Assembly (NCBI GenBank): GCA_944393165.1
Contig: CALXZF010000069.1
Location: forward strand, 1 to 20,100
Source of the DNA: an uncultured Clostridia bacterium
Lineage (GTDB): Bacteria; Bacillota_A; Clostridia; TANB77; CAG-508
Length of the DNA: 20,100 nt
Direction of reading: 5' to 3'
Shown here piece after piece: positions 7,235 through 15,153 of this stretch. The first letter of the stretch is position 1. Each line of letters opens with the position of its first letter. The notes under the pieces are model-generated. The model searched no databases. It worked only from the letters and a program-made list of their open reading frames with translations, and was not told the origin of the DNA. The translations under genes and the position numbers were made by a program.

Positions 7235-7594
7235 ATGCATTTTGAAAAAATAGGTGTCGCTACTGCACGGATTAAAGGATTAGATAATTCCCCTTACAAT
7301 GGTGTTACTGGAATATTTTGGCCTATATTTTTAACTGATTTTTCAACTATTGGATGTTCATTTCTTCCATTGCCACATTTTACTCGAGAAGAGGAATGTA
7401 ATAAAATCAAGGAAGCTTTTTGTAATATCGGCATAAAGGATGGTGACAAAATTTCTATTATGTTCAAACAGGACGGTAACATTATAGCAATCGGTGCAAT
7501 TGGCAAAGATTGTTGGATTGATTTAAGAGATAATTTTACTACCAAAACTTTTAGCGAGCTTAATATTGTTATCACATCATTATATATAGCGTAA
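7235..7594 (+). CDS. Hypothetical protein, 119 residues
   Basis: I do not recognise this protein. It has no membrane segment or signal peptide. The sequence looks like a compact alpha/beta domain: a glycine- and aromatic-rich N-terminal half (YNGVTGIFWPIFLTDFSTIG), a charged helix (TREEECNKIKEAF) and strands with GDKISIMF, IIAIGAIG and CWIDLRD. AAGGAGGAG lies seven bases before the ATG. A promoter upstream and a hairpin terminator downstream (7641-7673) frame it as a single-gene unit. It is transcribed away from the neighbouring hypothetical gene, in the accessory patch next to the tRNA operon. Confidence 0.7.
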   Translation: MHFEKIGVATARIKGLDNSPYNGVTGIFWPIFLTDFSTIGCSFLPLPHFTREEECNKIKEAFCNIGIKDGDKISIMFKQDGNIIAIGAIGKDCWIDLRDNFTTKTFSELNIVITSLYIA

Positions 7595-7640
7595 TATACG
7601 ATATTAAACGCTATTAGCTTACACTTATCAGTCTAACATC

Positions 7641-7673
7641 AAAAAGAGCAAGGACAATGTCCCTGCTTTTTTA
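7641..7673 (+). terminator. Intrinsic terminator of the 119-residue gene
   Basis: AGCA-A-GGAC (7647-7655) pairs with GTCC-C-TGCT (7659-7667) around a three-base loop with one internal mismatch. An A-run precedes it and TTTTTTAT follows. It lies 47 bases after the stop codon at 7594. Confidence 0.75.
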
Positions 7674-7754
7674 TTTACTATATTTTAGTTTTTATGCAAT
7701 GGAAATACAAAGCCAAATGCTTTTGTTTTCCAGTTCAATTTTCACATTAAGTCA

Positions 7755-7785
7755 CAAAAATACCAGTAAACATTTTTTACTGGTA
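7755..7785 (-). terminator. Terminator of the tRNA operon
   Basis: ACCAGTAAA (7762-7770) and TTTACTGGT (7776-7784) form a perfect 9-bp stem with a five-base loop. On the minus strand the stem is followed by ATTTTTG. It begins a few bases after the 3' end of tRNA-Phe. Confidence 0.8.
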
Positions 7786-7789
7786 AGTA

Positions 7790-7865
7790 TGGTGGCTTGA
7801 AGTGGAATCGAACCACTGACACAGGGATTTTCAGTCCCTTGCTCTACCAACTGAGCTATCAAGCC
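7790..7865 (-). tRNA. tRNA-Phe (GAA)
   Basis: The 76-base minus-strand gene folds as a cloverleaf. The acceptor GGCTTGA pairs with TCAAGCC, the D-loop segment is AGCTCAGTTGGTAGAGC, the anticodon loop is CTGAAAA (anticodon GAA) and the T-arm contains GGTTCGATTCC. The 3' CCA is encoded. It is the last gene of a Val-Asp-Phe tRNA operon and is followed by a terminator. Confidence 0.97.
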
Positions 7866-7909
7866 ATAAAATAGATTTATTATGTCGCACTATCTTTTAT
7901 TCAAAAAAA

Positions 7910-7986
7910 TGGCGACCCGGAACGGGCTCGAACCGTCGACCTCTAGCGTGACAGGCTAGCGTTCTAACCAACTGAACTACCGGGCC
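7910..7986 (-). tRNA. tRNA-Asp (GTC)
   Basis: The 77-base minus-strand gene has acceptor GGCCCGG, paired to CCGGGTC with one G-U pair. The anticodon loop is CTGTCAC (anticodon GTC), the T-arm carries GGTTCGAGCC, and CCA is encoded. It is the middle gene of the operon, 44 bases from tRNA-Phe. Confidence 0.97.
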
Positions 7987-8011
7987 GTATAGGAAATTGT
8001 GAGTAAAAAAA

Positions 8012-8087
8012 TGGTGGGCGCAATAGGGCTCGAACCTATGACCTCCTGCTTGTAAGGCAGATGCTCTCCCAGCTGAGCTATGCGCCC
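8012..8087 (-). tRNA. tRNA-Val (TAC)
   Basis: The 76-base minus-strand gene has acceptor GGGCGCA paired with TGCGCCC. The anticodon loop is CTTACAA (anticodon TAC), the T-arm contains GGTTCGAGCC, and CCA is encoded. It is the first gene of the operon, 20 bases after a consensus promoter's -10 box and 25 bases before tRNA-Asp. Confidence 0.97.
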
Positions 8088-8106
8088 ATTTTCCTTCGAC
8101 TTGTTT

Positions 8107-8135
8107 AGTATACTAAATTTTTAATCCTTTGTCAA
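8107..8135 (-). promoter_or_regulatory. Consensus SigA promoter of the tRNA operon
   Basis: On the minus strand the perfect -35 box TTGACA (8135-8130) is followed after 17 bases by TATACT (8112-8107). It is the best promoter in the window, as expected for a tRNA operon. Confidence 0.85.
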
Positions 8136-8281
8136 CATCTTTTTTAAATTTTTTTTAATTTTTTTAGTTTGACCGTGCATTTAACTTTTTATTTTACTCT
8201 CTTAGCTTATTTTCTTCTTTTGAAATAACTACTTTTTTGTCTCGAATTTTTTAGCACCTAATTTCTCTCCTTTATTCAAAC

Positions 8282-8402
8282 CTGTGAACAAAAGGGACTA
8301 CTTCCATTTGTTCACAGCTTTGTTTTGGATAAAAGAGATACTCTTTTTAGCTATTTTAGTTCATGACCGTGAACAAATGGAAGTAGTCCCTTTTGTTTAC
8401 GG
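8282..8402. repeat. Inverted pair of palindromic GGGACTACTTCC elements
   Basis: The first element has arms CTGTGAACAAA (8282-8292) and TTTGTTCACAG (8307-8317). The second has CCGTGAACAAA (8367-8377) and TTTGTTTACGG (8392-8402), with one G-T wobble. The 32 bases 8284-8315 are the reverse complement of 8369-8400 except for one base. The two elements are therefore the same unit in opposite orientation, 53 bases apart, and could also pair with each other. On its own reading strand each has GGGACTACTTCC between the arms. Confidence 0.85.
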
Positions 8403-8415
8403 AATAGACTTGGAA

Positions 8416-8475
8416 TGAAAGAGGTGTGTCCCCTTGTCTCAGTTTTGGGACAATAGCTCCGTCCCCATGTCTCAT
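8416..8475. repeat. Divergent GTCCC/GTCTCA repeat copies abutting glmU
   Basis: GTGTCCCC and CGTCCCC are each followed by TTGTCTCA or ATGTCTCA, and TTGTCTCA-GTTT-TGGGACAA forms an 8-bp stem with one wobble pair. On the minus strand this reads GAGACATGGGGACGGAGC and GAGACAAGGGGACACACC, further variants of the arm-GGGAC plan. The last GTCTCA contains the glmU stop codon (TGA at 8474-8472). Confidence 0.65.
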
Positions 8476-9734
8476 TTTCTGTTCCAGTCTTCTTTGTTTG
8501 TTTGTCTTTGTCTTGCTATTGCTAATGCATAATCAGGCACATCATCTGTTATTGTTGAACCTGCTGCTACAAATGTTTCATCTCCTAATGTTACAGGAGC
8601 TACTAAATTTGTATTTGAACCTATGAATGAGTGATTTCCTATTATTGTTTTGCTCTTATGGAATCCGTCATAATTGCATGTGACTGTTCCGCAACCAATA
8701 TTACATCTTTCCCCTATTTCACAATCTCCCATATATGACAAGTGTGGTACTTTTGTTCCTTCTCCTATTATTGCTTTTTTTATTTCTACAAAGCTTCCTA
8801 TTTTTACTTTGTTTGCTAATTTGCATCCTTCTCTTATATATGAATTTGGTCCAATTTCGCAATCTTCTCCAATTTCTACTCCTGATTTTATTGTAGTATT
8901 AGGATGAATTACTGTGTCCATTCCAATTTCTACATCATCATATATATATGTAGTGTTTACATCTTCTATTGTTACACCTTTTTTCATATGCTCTGTGTTA
9001 ATTCTCATTTGTAACACTTTTGTAAGCATTTCTAATTGAATTCTATCATTTATTCCAAGTATTTCTGTATTGTCTTCTACTATTACAGCACCTGTTTTTA
9101 ATCCTTTTTCGTTCATTATTTGTATAACATCTGTCAAATAATATTCTCCTTGTGCATTGTTAGGGCTTAGTTTGTCTAATGCTGATAATAATTCCTCTAT
9201 ATCAAAGCAATAAATTCCTGCATTTATTTCTTTTATTTCTTTTTGGTCATCTGTTGTATCCTTTTCTTCAACTATTGCTGATATGTTTCCACCTTCATCT
9301 CTTACAATTCTTCCATATCCAGTAGGATTGTCATAAATTGCTGTTAAAAGTGTTGCATATTCTTTGTTCTCTATACTTTTTTCTATTAATTTGTTTAAAG
9401 TTTCTGGTCTTATTAATGGAACATCTCCATTTAGTACTAAAACTTTTCCTTTTTTCCCTTTAAGATATTCTCTAGCTTGCATTACCGCATGGCCTGTGCC
9501 TAGCATTTCTTCTTGAAAAGCATATTTAACATTATCTCCTAAAACTGCCATTACTTCTTCTTTCATATAACCTACTACTGCCACGATGTCATGTACTCCA
9601 GCTTTCAAAGCATTTTCTACTGCTCTTTTTACTACTTCTTTACCATAAATTTTTTGAACTAATTTTGATTTTTTGGATTTCATTCTTGTACCTTTTCCAG
9701 CTGCCATTACAATCGCCATTATATCATTTTCCAT
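8472..9734 (-). CDS. glmU: Bifunctional UDP-N-acetylglucosamine pyrophosphorylase / glucosamine-1-phosphate N-acetyltransferase
   Basis: GlmU acetylates glucosamine-1-phosphate and then joins it to UTP, giving UDP-GlcNAc for peptidoglycan. The N-terminal uridylyltransferase domain has VMAAGKGTRMKSKKSK (9-24), LGTGHAV (78-84) and LNGDVPL (100-106). The C-terminal half is a left-handed beta-helix with hexapeptide repeats. It contains VPHLSYMGD, with the expected catalytic His, followed by CNIGCGTVTCNYDG and IGSNTNLVAPV. At 420 residues it is about 35 shorter than the usual 450-460, probably with fewer helix coils, but both active sites look complete. AAGGAG lies 12 bases before the ATG; a second ATG five codons later is possible. 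A SigA-type promoter is upstream, and spoIVA is divergent. Confidence 0.94.
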   Translation of the reverse strand: MENDIMAIVMAAGKGTRMKSKKSKLVQKIYGKEVVKRAVENALKAGVHDIVAVVGYMKEEVMAVLGDNVKYAFQEEMLGTGHAVMQAREYLKGKKGKVLVLNGDVPLIRPETLNKLIEKSIENKEYATLLTAIYDNPTGYGRIVRDEGGNISAIVEEKDTTDDQKEIKEINAGIYCFDIEELLSALDKLSPNNAQGEYYLTDVIQIMNEKGLKTGAVIVEDNTEILGINDRIQLEMLTKVLQMRINTEHMKKGVTIEDVNTTYIYDDVEIGMDTVIHPNTTIKSGVEIGEDCEIGPNSYIREGCKLANKVKIGSFVEIKKAIIGEGTKVPHLSYMGDCEIGERCNIGCGTVTCNYDGFHKSKTIIGNHSFIGSNTNLVAPVTLGDETFVAAGSTITDDVPDYALAIARQRQTNKEDWNRK

Positions 9735-9801
9735 ATAAAATCACTTCTCCTTTTAAGTATGTTTTAGTAATATTTTATGCTTTTGCTTACTAAACGCTAT
9801 C

Positions 9802-9830
9802 ATTTTATCACAGAAAATTTTTTTTGGCAA
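9802..9830 (-). promoter_or_regulatory. Putative SigA promoter of glmU
   Basis: On the minus strand TTGCCA (9830-9825) and TAAAAT (9807-9802) are separated by 17 bases, with the -10 box 67 bases before the glmU ATG. Confidence 0.5.
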
Positions 9831-9845
9831 ATTTTAATTATTTAG

Positions 9846-9875
9846 TCATAAGTCGTAATTTAGATAATATACATT
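9846..9875 (+). promoter_or_regulatory. Possible SigE promoter of spoIVA
   Basis: TCATAAG (9846-9852) and TATACATT (9868-9875), 15 bases apart, resemble the -35 and -10 boxes of the mother-cell sigma factor SigE, which controls spoIVA in Bacillus. The match is partial, and the call rests mainly on the identity of the gene downstream. Confidence 0.35.
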
Positions 9876-9919
9876 AAATAAAGTTTAGTACAAACATTTT
9901 TAAGGAGGTTTTATATTTA

Positions 9920-11401
9920 ATGGAGGAGAATTTAAGATTATATCAAGATATAGCTAATCGTACTCAAGGAGACATCTATGTTGGTGTAGTAGGTCCTGTA
10001 AGAACAGGTAAGTCTACCTTTATAAAAAGATTTATGGATTTGCTAGTTATTCCAAATATTGAAAATGATTATAAAAGAGAAAGAGCAAGAGATGAGCTTC
10101 CACAAAGTGCTGGTGGCAGAACGATTATGACAACAGAGCCAAAGTTTATTCCAAATGAAGCTGTTGAAATTACAATTGGCGATAATTTAAAATTAAAGAC
10201 TCGTTTGGTTGATTGCGTAGGTTACCTTGTAAATAATGCGATAGGATATTTAGAAGATGATATGCCAAGAATGGTTAAAACTCCATGGTTTGAAGAGGAA
10301 ATACCTTTTGAACAAGCCGCTGAAATTGGAACCAAAAAAGTAATTGAAGAACATTCTACAATAGGAATTTTGGTTACAACAGACGGCAGCATTACAGATA
10401 TCCCAAGAGAAGACTATGTTGTGGCAGAAGAAAGAGTTGTAAATGAACTAAAAGCTCTTAACAAACCTTTTGTAATTGTTTTAAACTCAGATGATCCATT
10501 TTCTGATTACACTAAAAACTTGGCTCATGAGTTAGAAGAAAAATATCAAACATCTGTAATTCCTACAGATTGTTCTAGATTAGACATGGAAGATATCAAT
10601 GATATTTTTGGAAAAATCTTATATGAATTCCCTATAGAAAAAATGAACATTAATTTTCCAAAATGGGTTGACGGATTGTCTGATTCTCACTGGTTAAAAG
10701 AAGAATTGTATACAGAAATAAAAGTAGCATTTTCTAACATACATATACTTAAACAAGTTAGTGGTGGAGTAACAAAGCTTCAGAGTACTCAAATAATAAA
10801 CAAAACCACAATTGATGAAATCAAACTTGGTGAGGGCACTGTAAATATTTCAATAAATCTTTATGATGAATTATTTTACAAAGTTCTTACAGAAATATCT
10901 GGAGTTGAAATCGGAAATGAAGGCGATTTATTCTCTACAATTACAAACTTGGCAGAAACCAAAAAAGAATATGATAAAATTGCAAATGCTTTGGAAGAAG
11001 TAAAAGCAACTGGCTATGGAATTGTAACACCTTCAATAGATGAACTTATATTAGATGAACCAGAAATAATTAAACAAGGAACACGATTTGGTGTTAAGCT
11101 AAGAGCCCGTGCCCCTTCAATTCACTTAATCAAGGCCGAAATAGAAACTGAGGTTTCACCAATAGTTGGAAGTGAAAAACAATCAGAAGAATTGGTAAAC
11201 TATCTACTCTCTAATTTTGAAGATGACCCTACAAAAATTTGGGAATCAAATATATTTGGAAGAAGCTTACATGCGCTTGTAAATGAAGGATTACAAACAA
11301 AACTTGCAAAGATGCCAGTAGATGCACAAGCAAAATTACAAGAAACATTAGAGCGCATTGTAAATGAGGGAAGTGGCGGATTAATCTGCATAATACTATA
11401 A
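9920..11401 (+). CDS. spoIVA: Stage IV sporulation protein A, spore coat ATPase
   Basis: SpoIVA is a mother-cell ATPase that polymerises on the forespore surface as the basement layer on which the coat is built. The 493-residue protein matches the Bacillus protein closely in length (492). It has a Walker A motif GPVRTGKST (25-33), the segment following it AGGRTIMTTEPKFIPNEA (about 65-82) and VDCVGYLV (about 98-105). STIGILVTTDGSITDIPREDY and VLNSDDPFSDYT belong to the GTPase-like ATPase domain. The C-terminus ends GSGGLICIIL, as in clostridial SpoIVA. AAGGAGG lies 11 bases before the ATG. It is a single-gene unit, divergent from glmU. A repeat hairpin 7 bases after its stop may end the transcript. 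Confidence 0.97.
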   Translation: MEENLRLYQDIANRTQGDIYVGVVGPVRTGKSTFIKRFMDLLVIPNIENDYKRERARDELPQSAGGRTIMTTEPKFIPNEAVEITIGDNLKLKTRLVDCVGYLVNNAIGYLEDDMPRMVKTPWFEEEIPFEQAAEIGTKKVIEEHSTIGILVTTDGSITDIPREDYVVAEERVVNELKALNKPFVIVLNSDDPFSDYTKNLAHELEEKYQTSVIPTDCSRLDMEDINDIFGKILYEFPIEKMNINFPKWVDGLSDSHWLKEELYTEIKVAFSNIHILKQVSGGVTKLQSTQIINKTTIDEIKLGEGTVNISINLYDELFYKVLTEISGVEIGNEGDLFSTITNLAETKKEYDKIANALEEVKATGYGIVTPSIDELILDEPEIIKQGTRFGVKLRARAPSIHLIKAEIETEVSPIVGSEKQSEELVNYLLSNFEDDPTKIWESNIFGRSLHALVNEGLQTKLAKMPVDAQAKLQETLERIVNEGSGGLICIIL

Positions 11402-11408
11402 ATTAATA

Positions 11409-11445
11409 GATGTAAACAAAAAGGTGCGTCCCTTTTGTTTACATC
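11409..11445. repeat. Single palindromic element between convergent genes
   Basis: GATGTAAACAAAA (11409-11421) and TTTTGTTTACATC (11433-11445) form a perfect 13-bp inverted repeat with an 11-base loop ending GTCCC. Stem plan and loop length match the element at 2716-2750. Here the arm reads GTAAAC instead of GTGAAC, with the matching change on the other side. It lies 7 bases from each of two convergent stop codons (spoIVA and the gene at 11453). Confidence 0.85.
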
Positions 11446-11452
11446 CATATTT

Positions 11453-12136
11453 TTAATCAACTCTTTTATATGAGAATGTGTATACACCCTCTACTCCCCA
11501 TAAAGCTCCTTGTGCTGCACTTGTTGTTTCTAGCCTTAATTCTATTTGATTATCTTTTAATGTAATTGTTCCGTTTCCACTATTTCCCCAATTATCAGTA
11601 TATGAGAATGTGCCAACATTTCTATCGAGGTTTACAATTATATCATCTAAATCTGCTTCTCTTTGTGTTGGTGCTGGGCTAGTTAATTTAAAGTCAAATC
11701 TAATTTGGCTTTCAGTGTATCTGTCTACATCAAGTTCAACAATACTATTGTTTATGTCTGAACTCATGTAGTTTTCAAATTCTTCATCTGTTATTAAATT
11801 ATCTTCTCTTCTATCTAAAATATTATCGATTTCTTCTGCATTTCTGTATGCCTCTTCACTTATAAACCATTCTCCTACATAATTAACACTGCTCGAATTG
11901 TTTCCTGCCTGCGTATTTACTGTATTTTGGTCTACTGCATTTACATTATTTTGCTCTACTTCGTTTGTTTGCATCTCATTTGTTGTACTTTCTTCATTTT
12001 GATTATTTATCTCATTTGTTATTGAAGTGTTTTGGTTATTACCACTCTCTTCATTTCCACTCCATACTGCATAACCAAATATAGCTAAAACAATTAATAC
12101 AATTATAACAAAGATAATAATGTTTGTTCTTTTCAT
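11453..12136 (-). CDS. Membrane-anchored extracytoplasmic protein, function unknown
   Basis: The 227-residue protein begins MKRTN followed by one strong hydrophobic segment (about 6-25, IIIFVIIVLIVLAIFGYAVW), which fits a signal anchor. Residues 28-84 form a low-complexity linker rich in Asn, Gln, Glu and Thr. The rest is a single domain with YVGEWFISEEAYRNAEEID, a run of acidic residues, FDFKLTSPAP, GTFSYTDNWGNSGNGTITL and a C-terminal YTFSYKRVD. The last part looks like beta strands of a lipocalin-like or similar barrel fold, which is inference. AAAGGAGG lies seven bases before the ATG. It is convergent with spoIVA and divergent from the germination operon, so a role at the cell or spore surface is possible but unproven. 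Confidence 0.75.
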   Translation of the reverse strand: MKRTNIIIFVIIVLIVLAIFGYAVWSGNEESGNNQNTSITNEINNQNEESTTNEMQTNEVEQNNVNAVDQNTVNTQAGNNSSSVNYVGEWFISEEAYRNAEEIDNILDRREDNLITDEEFENYMSSDINNSIVELDVDRYTESQIRFDFKLTSPAPTQREADLDDIIVNLDRNVGTFSYTDNWGNSGNGTITLKDNQIELRLETTSAAQGALWGVEGVYTFSYKRVD

Positions 12137-12302
12137 ACTGGTTCCTCCTTTAAATTTTCAAATTTACTTTTGTTTTTCAAGAGTAGTATAACACAAACTA
12201 TTAAAAATTACTATGATTTTTTTTATTTTTTATTTTTATACATATTTTCTTTTTTTTGGGAAAACATATACTATGAAATTTTTTGGAGGAATGTGATTAA
12301 AT

Positions 12303-14000
12303 ATGAAGATTGTAGATACTTTTAAAAAAGTATTTTTCCCTATTGAAGAGCCTTCTCATGATTTTACTCTTCCAGCTTCTGGCGAAACAGTTCCAAATAC
12401 TAATAATCAAGTAGAAGAAATTGATACTGTAGAAGATATTTTTCCAAGTCTAGAAGTAAACAAGGAGTATATAAAAGTCAAGTATAATTTAATGATTAAC
12501 AGCGATATTGTTCTTCGCGAATTCACTTTAACTGCTAGAAATAAGCAGTATAAGGCTTTTTTGCTTTTTATTGACGGAATGGTCAATATGGATTTGGCTA
12601 ACAACTATGTTTTAAAACCACTAATGCTAAAAAATACTGCAAATTCCTTTGAGGGTAATCAAAACCAAGTGATTTCAGAGGCAGTAACTAATAATATAAC
12701 TGTAAGAAAAGTCAAAAAATTTGATTTAAAAGAATATATTTTACATTGTTTACTTCCACAAAACAGTGTAAAAGTTCATTCTAAATTTGAAGATGTTTTT
12801 AATAGTGTTAATTCTGGAGAATGTGCTCTTTTTATTGATACAATAAATGTTGCTTTTGATGTAGATATAAAAGGATTTAATACTAGAAGTATCTCCAAGC
12901 CTGAAAACGAGGTAGTAATTAGAGGCCCACAAGAAGCTTTTGTTGAAAATTTTCGTACTAACACTACTTTGATAAGAAGAATTATTAATAATGAGAATTT
13001 AATTATCGAAAATATTAAAATTGGGAAAGTAAGTAAAACCAATTGTGCTCTTTGCTATATGAAAAATATTGCAAATGATGATTTAGTTGCTGAAGCCAAA
13101 TATAGACTTAACAATATAAATATAGATTATCTTGTTTCTTCTGGCCAGCTGGAGCAATTGTTTGAAGATAATAGTAAATACAGTTTGCCACAGGTAATAG
13201 CAACAGAAAGACCGGATAAGACTGCTACTCACATTTTAGAAGGTAGAGTTGTTGTTCTTGTAAATGGTAGCCCATATGCACTGATTGTACCTGCGACTTT
13301 TATAGATTTTTTGGAATCCCCAGAGGATCACAATATAAAATTTCAGTTTGCAAATTTATTAAAACTTATAAGAATTGCTGCTTTTTTAATAACTTTATTA
13401 TTGCCAGGTATATATATTGCAATAACTAGCTTTCATCAAGAGTTTATTCCAACAGAGCTATTGTTCGCAATAGTTGCTTCAAGAGCTTCTGTTCCCTTTT
13501 CTATCATTTTTGAAATCATAATTATGGAACTTTCTTTTGAGCTTATAAGGGAAGCAGGCTTACGAGTTCCTACTCCGGTAGGTCCTACCATAGGAATAAT
13601 TGGCGCATTAATTATTGGTCAAGCAGCTGTTGATGCAGGTATTGTTAGCCCAATTTTAATTATAATAGTTGCAATAACTGGTATTACTTCTTTTGCGATT
13701 CCTGATTATTACCTTGCATTCCATTGTAGAGTGGCCCGTTTTGCATACATTATTCTTGGCTATTTTGCAGGATTACTTGGAATTGCTATAGGTGCTTTTA
13801 TTCATCTCCTTATTGCGACTAAGATTCAATCTTTTGGAGTATCATATTTGGACCCATATATTCCTTCTAAAGGCAAAGTTTTTAATGGCATATTTAGTGC
13901 ACCTACATGGAAAAGAGAGAAAAGAGCTGATTTTCTTGATACTAAAAGGGAAAACAAACAAGATCACTTTAGTATGAAATGGAAATATCCAAACGGTTAA
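12303..14000 (+). CDS. gerAA: GerA-family spore germination receptor subunit A
   Basis: Subunit A of the germinant receptor sits in the inner spore membrane and, with B and C, responds to small-molecule germinants. The 565-residue protein has a long hydrophilic N-terminal domain (about 1-345). A membrane domain follows from about 350 to 520, with four or five hydrophobic segments. It includes the family signature around 395-450: FELIREAGLRVPTP, GIIGALIIGQAAV and AGIVSP. DKTATHILEGRVVVLVNGSPYAL (about 300-322) is the typical segment before the membrane part. GGAGG lies 13 bases upstream of the ATG, rather far. It is the first gene of an A-B-C operon, with 16 bases to gerAB. At 565 residues it is longer than many A subunits (about 480-500). 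Confidence 0.94.
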   Translation: MKIVDTFKKVFFPIEEPSHDFTLPASGETVPNTNNQVEEIDTVEDIFPSLEVNKEYIKVKYNLMINSDIVLREFTLTARNKQYKAFLLFIDGMVNMDLANNYVLKPLMLKNTANSFEGNQNQVISEAVTNNITVRKVKKFDLKEYILHCLLPQNSVKVHSKFEDVFNSVNSGECALFIDTINVAFDVDIKGFNTRSISKPENEVVIRGPQEAFVENFRTNTTLIRRIINNENLIIENIKIGKVSKTNCALCYMKNIANDDLVAEAKYRLNNINIDYLVSSGQLEQLFEDNSKYSLPQVIATERPDKTATHILEGRVVVLVNGSPYALIVPATFIDFLESPEDHNIKFQFANLLKLIRIAAFLITLLLPGIYIAITSFHQEFIPTELLFAIVASRASVPFSIIFEIIIMELSFELIREAGLRVPTPVGPTIGIIGALIIGQAAVDAGIVSPILIIIVAITGITSFAIPDYYLAFHCRVARFAYIILGYFAGLLGIAIGAFIHLLIATKIQSFGVSYLDPYIPSKGKVFNGIFSAPTWKREKRADFLDTKRENKQDHFSMKWKYPNG

Positions 14001-14016
14001 TGAAAGGAGTGGTTAA

Positions 14017-15120
14017 ATGAATTATACTAAACTAGGCAATTTTGAAGCTATTTGCTTAATTGTAGTTTTATTTGTAAATCATATTGTGCTTAATCTGCCA
14101 CAAATGATTTTAGATAATTCTGGCACCGCTTCTGTTCTAAATTGCATATATATTCTTGCTTTGGTTCTAATTTTTGCTCTGCTAACTGTTAAGTTATTAA
14201 AAAATTTCCTCGGACTCGATATTATTGATATTTCGGAATATCTTGGTGGTAAGCCATTAAAATTCTTAATTGGTATTTTATGTATTGGCTATCTAATAAT
14301 GGAATCTGCTTTTTTTACTAGAATGTTTTCGAAGAATTTATTACTGGTTTATTTTGAAAATTACCCTATAGCTTTTATAGTATTTTTGTTTTTATTTGTA
14401 GCAGTGATTGCAAATTTGATTGGCAAAAAATCAATCATAAAAGTGAATACTATTGTAGTTCCACTTGCTATACTTAGCATATTCTTCACTTTTATATTTG
14501 TCGTTGATTTGCTAAGAATCGAAAGGTCTTTACCAATTTTAGCAAATGGTGCAAGTAGCATATTTTTAGCAGGTGCAAGTAATGTGTTTGCTTTTAATGG
14601 GTTATTCTTCCTATACTTTATTTCTCCTATGCTTAATAAAAAAGAAGATACTTCAAAAGTAACATTTGCCTCTGTATTAATTTGTGGAATATTTTTAATT
14701 TTAGCTATAGGTTTACTTGTATTTGCTTTTTCAAATATATATTCAATAAGTAGAATTTCTCCTATTTATTTCATTATTGTAAATAGTAGGCTCACTGCAT
14801 TTTTAGAAAGACCTGAGATGATATTTATTTTCATTTGGGCACTTGCACTTATGTCATTTTTAAGTATCGCTGTGATGTTCTGCTTAAATATATTTAAGAA
14901 ATTAACTAATATGAAAGAAGTAAAGTCATTGGCACCAGCAGCTTGTAGTATTATTTTCATTGTAGCCCTGGTTATAAGTGATGTGTTTACTTTGGAGACT
15001 TTTGCCAATGCATTCTATAAATATGCTACATTGATTCTCGTGTTTGGATTATTTACTCTAGTTTTAATTGGTGCAAATATTAAAAAGAAAATATTAAATA
15101 AAAGAGAGTCAAAAAAATAG
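14017..15120 (+). CDS. gerAB: GerB-family spore germination permease subunit B
   Basis: Subunit B belongs to the endospore germination branch of the APC transporter superfamily and holds the germinant-binding pocket. The 367-residue protein is hydrophobic throughout, with about ten membrane segments, starting IGNLPQMIL-like (here LNLPQMILDNSG, residues 26-37). It contains SISEYL-type DISEYLGG (70-77), the run ASNVFAFNGLFFLYF in the middle and SRLTAFLERPEMIF (about 258-271), all typical of the family. Length is standard. AAAGGAG lies eight bases before the ATG, directly after the gerAA stop. It is cotranscribed with gerAA and gerAC. Confidence 0.94.
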   Translation: MNYTKLGNFEAICLIVVLFVNHIVLNLPQMILDNSGTASVLNCIYILALVLIFALLTVKLLKNFLGLDIIDISEYLGGKPLKFLIGILCIGYLIMESAFFTRMFSKNLLLVYFENYPIAFIVFLFLFVAVIANLIGKKSIIKVNTIVVPLAILSIFFTFIFVVDLLRIERSLPILANGASSIFLAGASNVFAFNGLFFLYFISPMLNKKEDTSKVTFASVLICGIFLILAIGLLVFAFSNIYSISRISPIYFIIVNSRLTAFLERPEMIFIFIWALALMSFLSIAVMFCLNIFKKLTNMKEVKSLAPAACSIIFIVALVISDVFTLETFANAFYKYATLILVFGLFTLVLIGANIKKKILNKRESKK

Positions 15121-15153
15121 TTAGATTATTCTATGATAAAATTGGAGGTGTTT

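Larger units (their letters stand above)
8088..8471. other. Intergenic region between the tRNA operon and glmU
   Basis: This 384-base gap contains the tRNA promoter (8107-8135), about 140 bases of T-rich sequence (8136-8280) with no recognisable gene or structure, and then two clusters of palindromic repeat elements (8282-8402 and 8416-8475) up to the glmU stop codon. Confidence 0.6.

Noticed and set aside
7595..7865. Integration site at the tRNA-Phe 3' end
   Set aside because: No second copy of the tRNA 3' end was found in the accessory patch and no integrase gene is present, so no element boundary can be drawn.
12241..12273. Forespore SigG promoter for the ger operon
   Set aside because: CATATACTA (12265-12273) resembles a -10 box, but the only candidate -35 (CATA at 12241-12244) is 20 bases away, too far for a reliable call.
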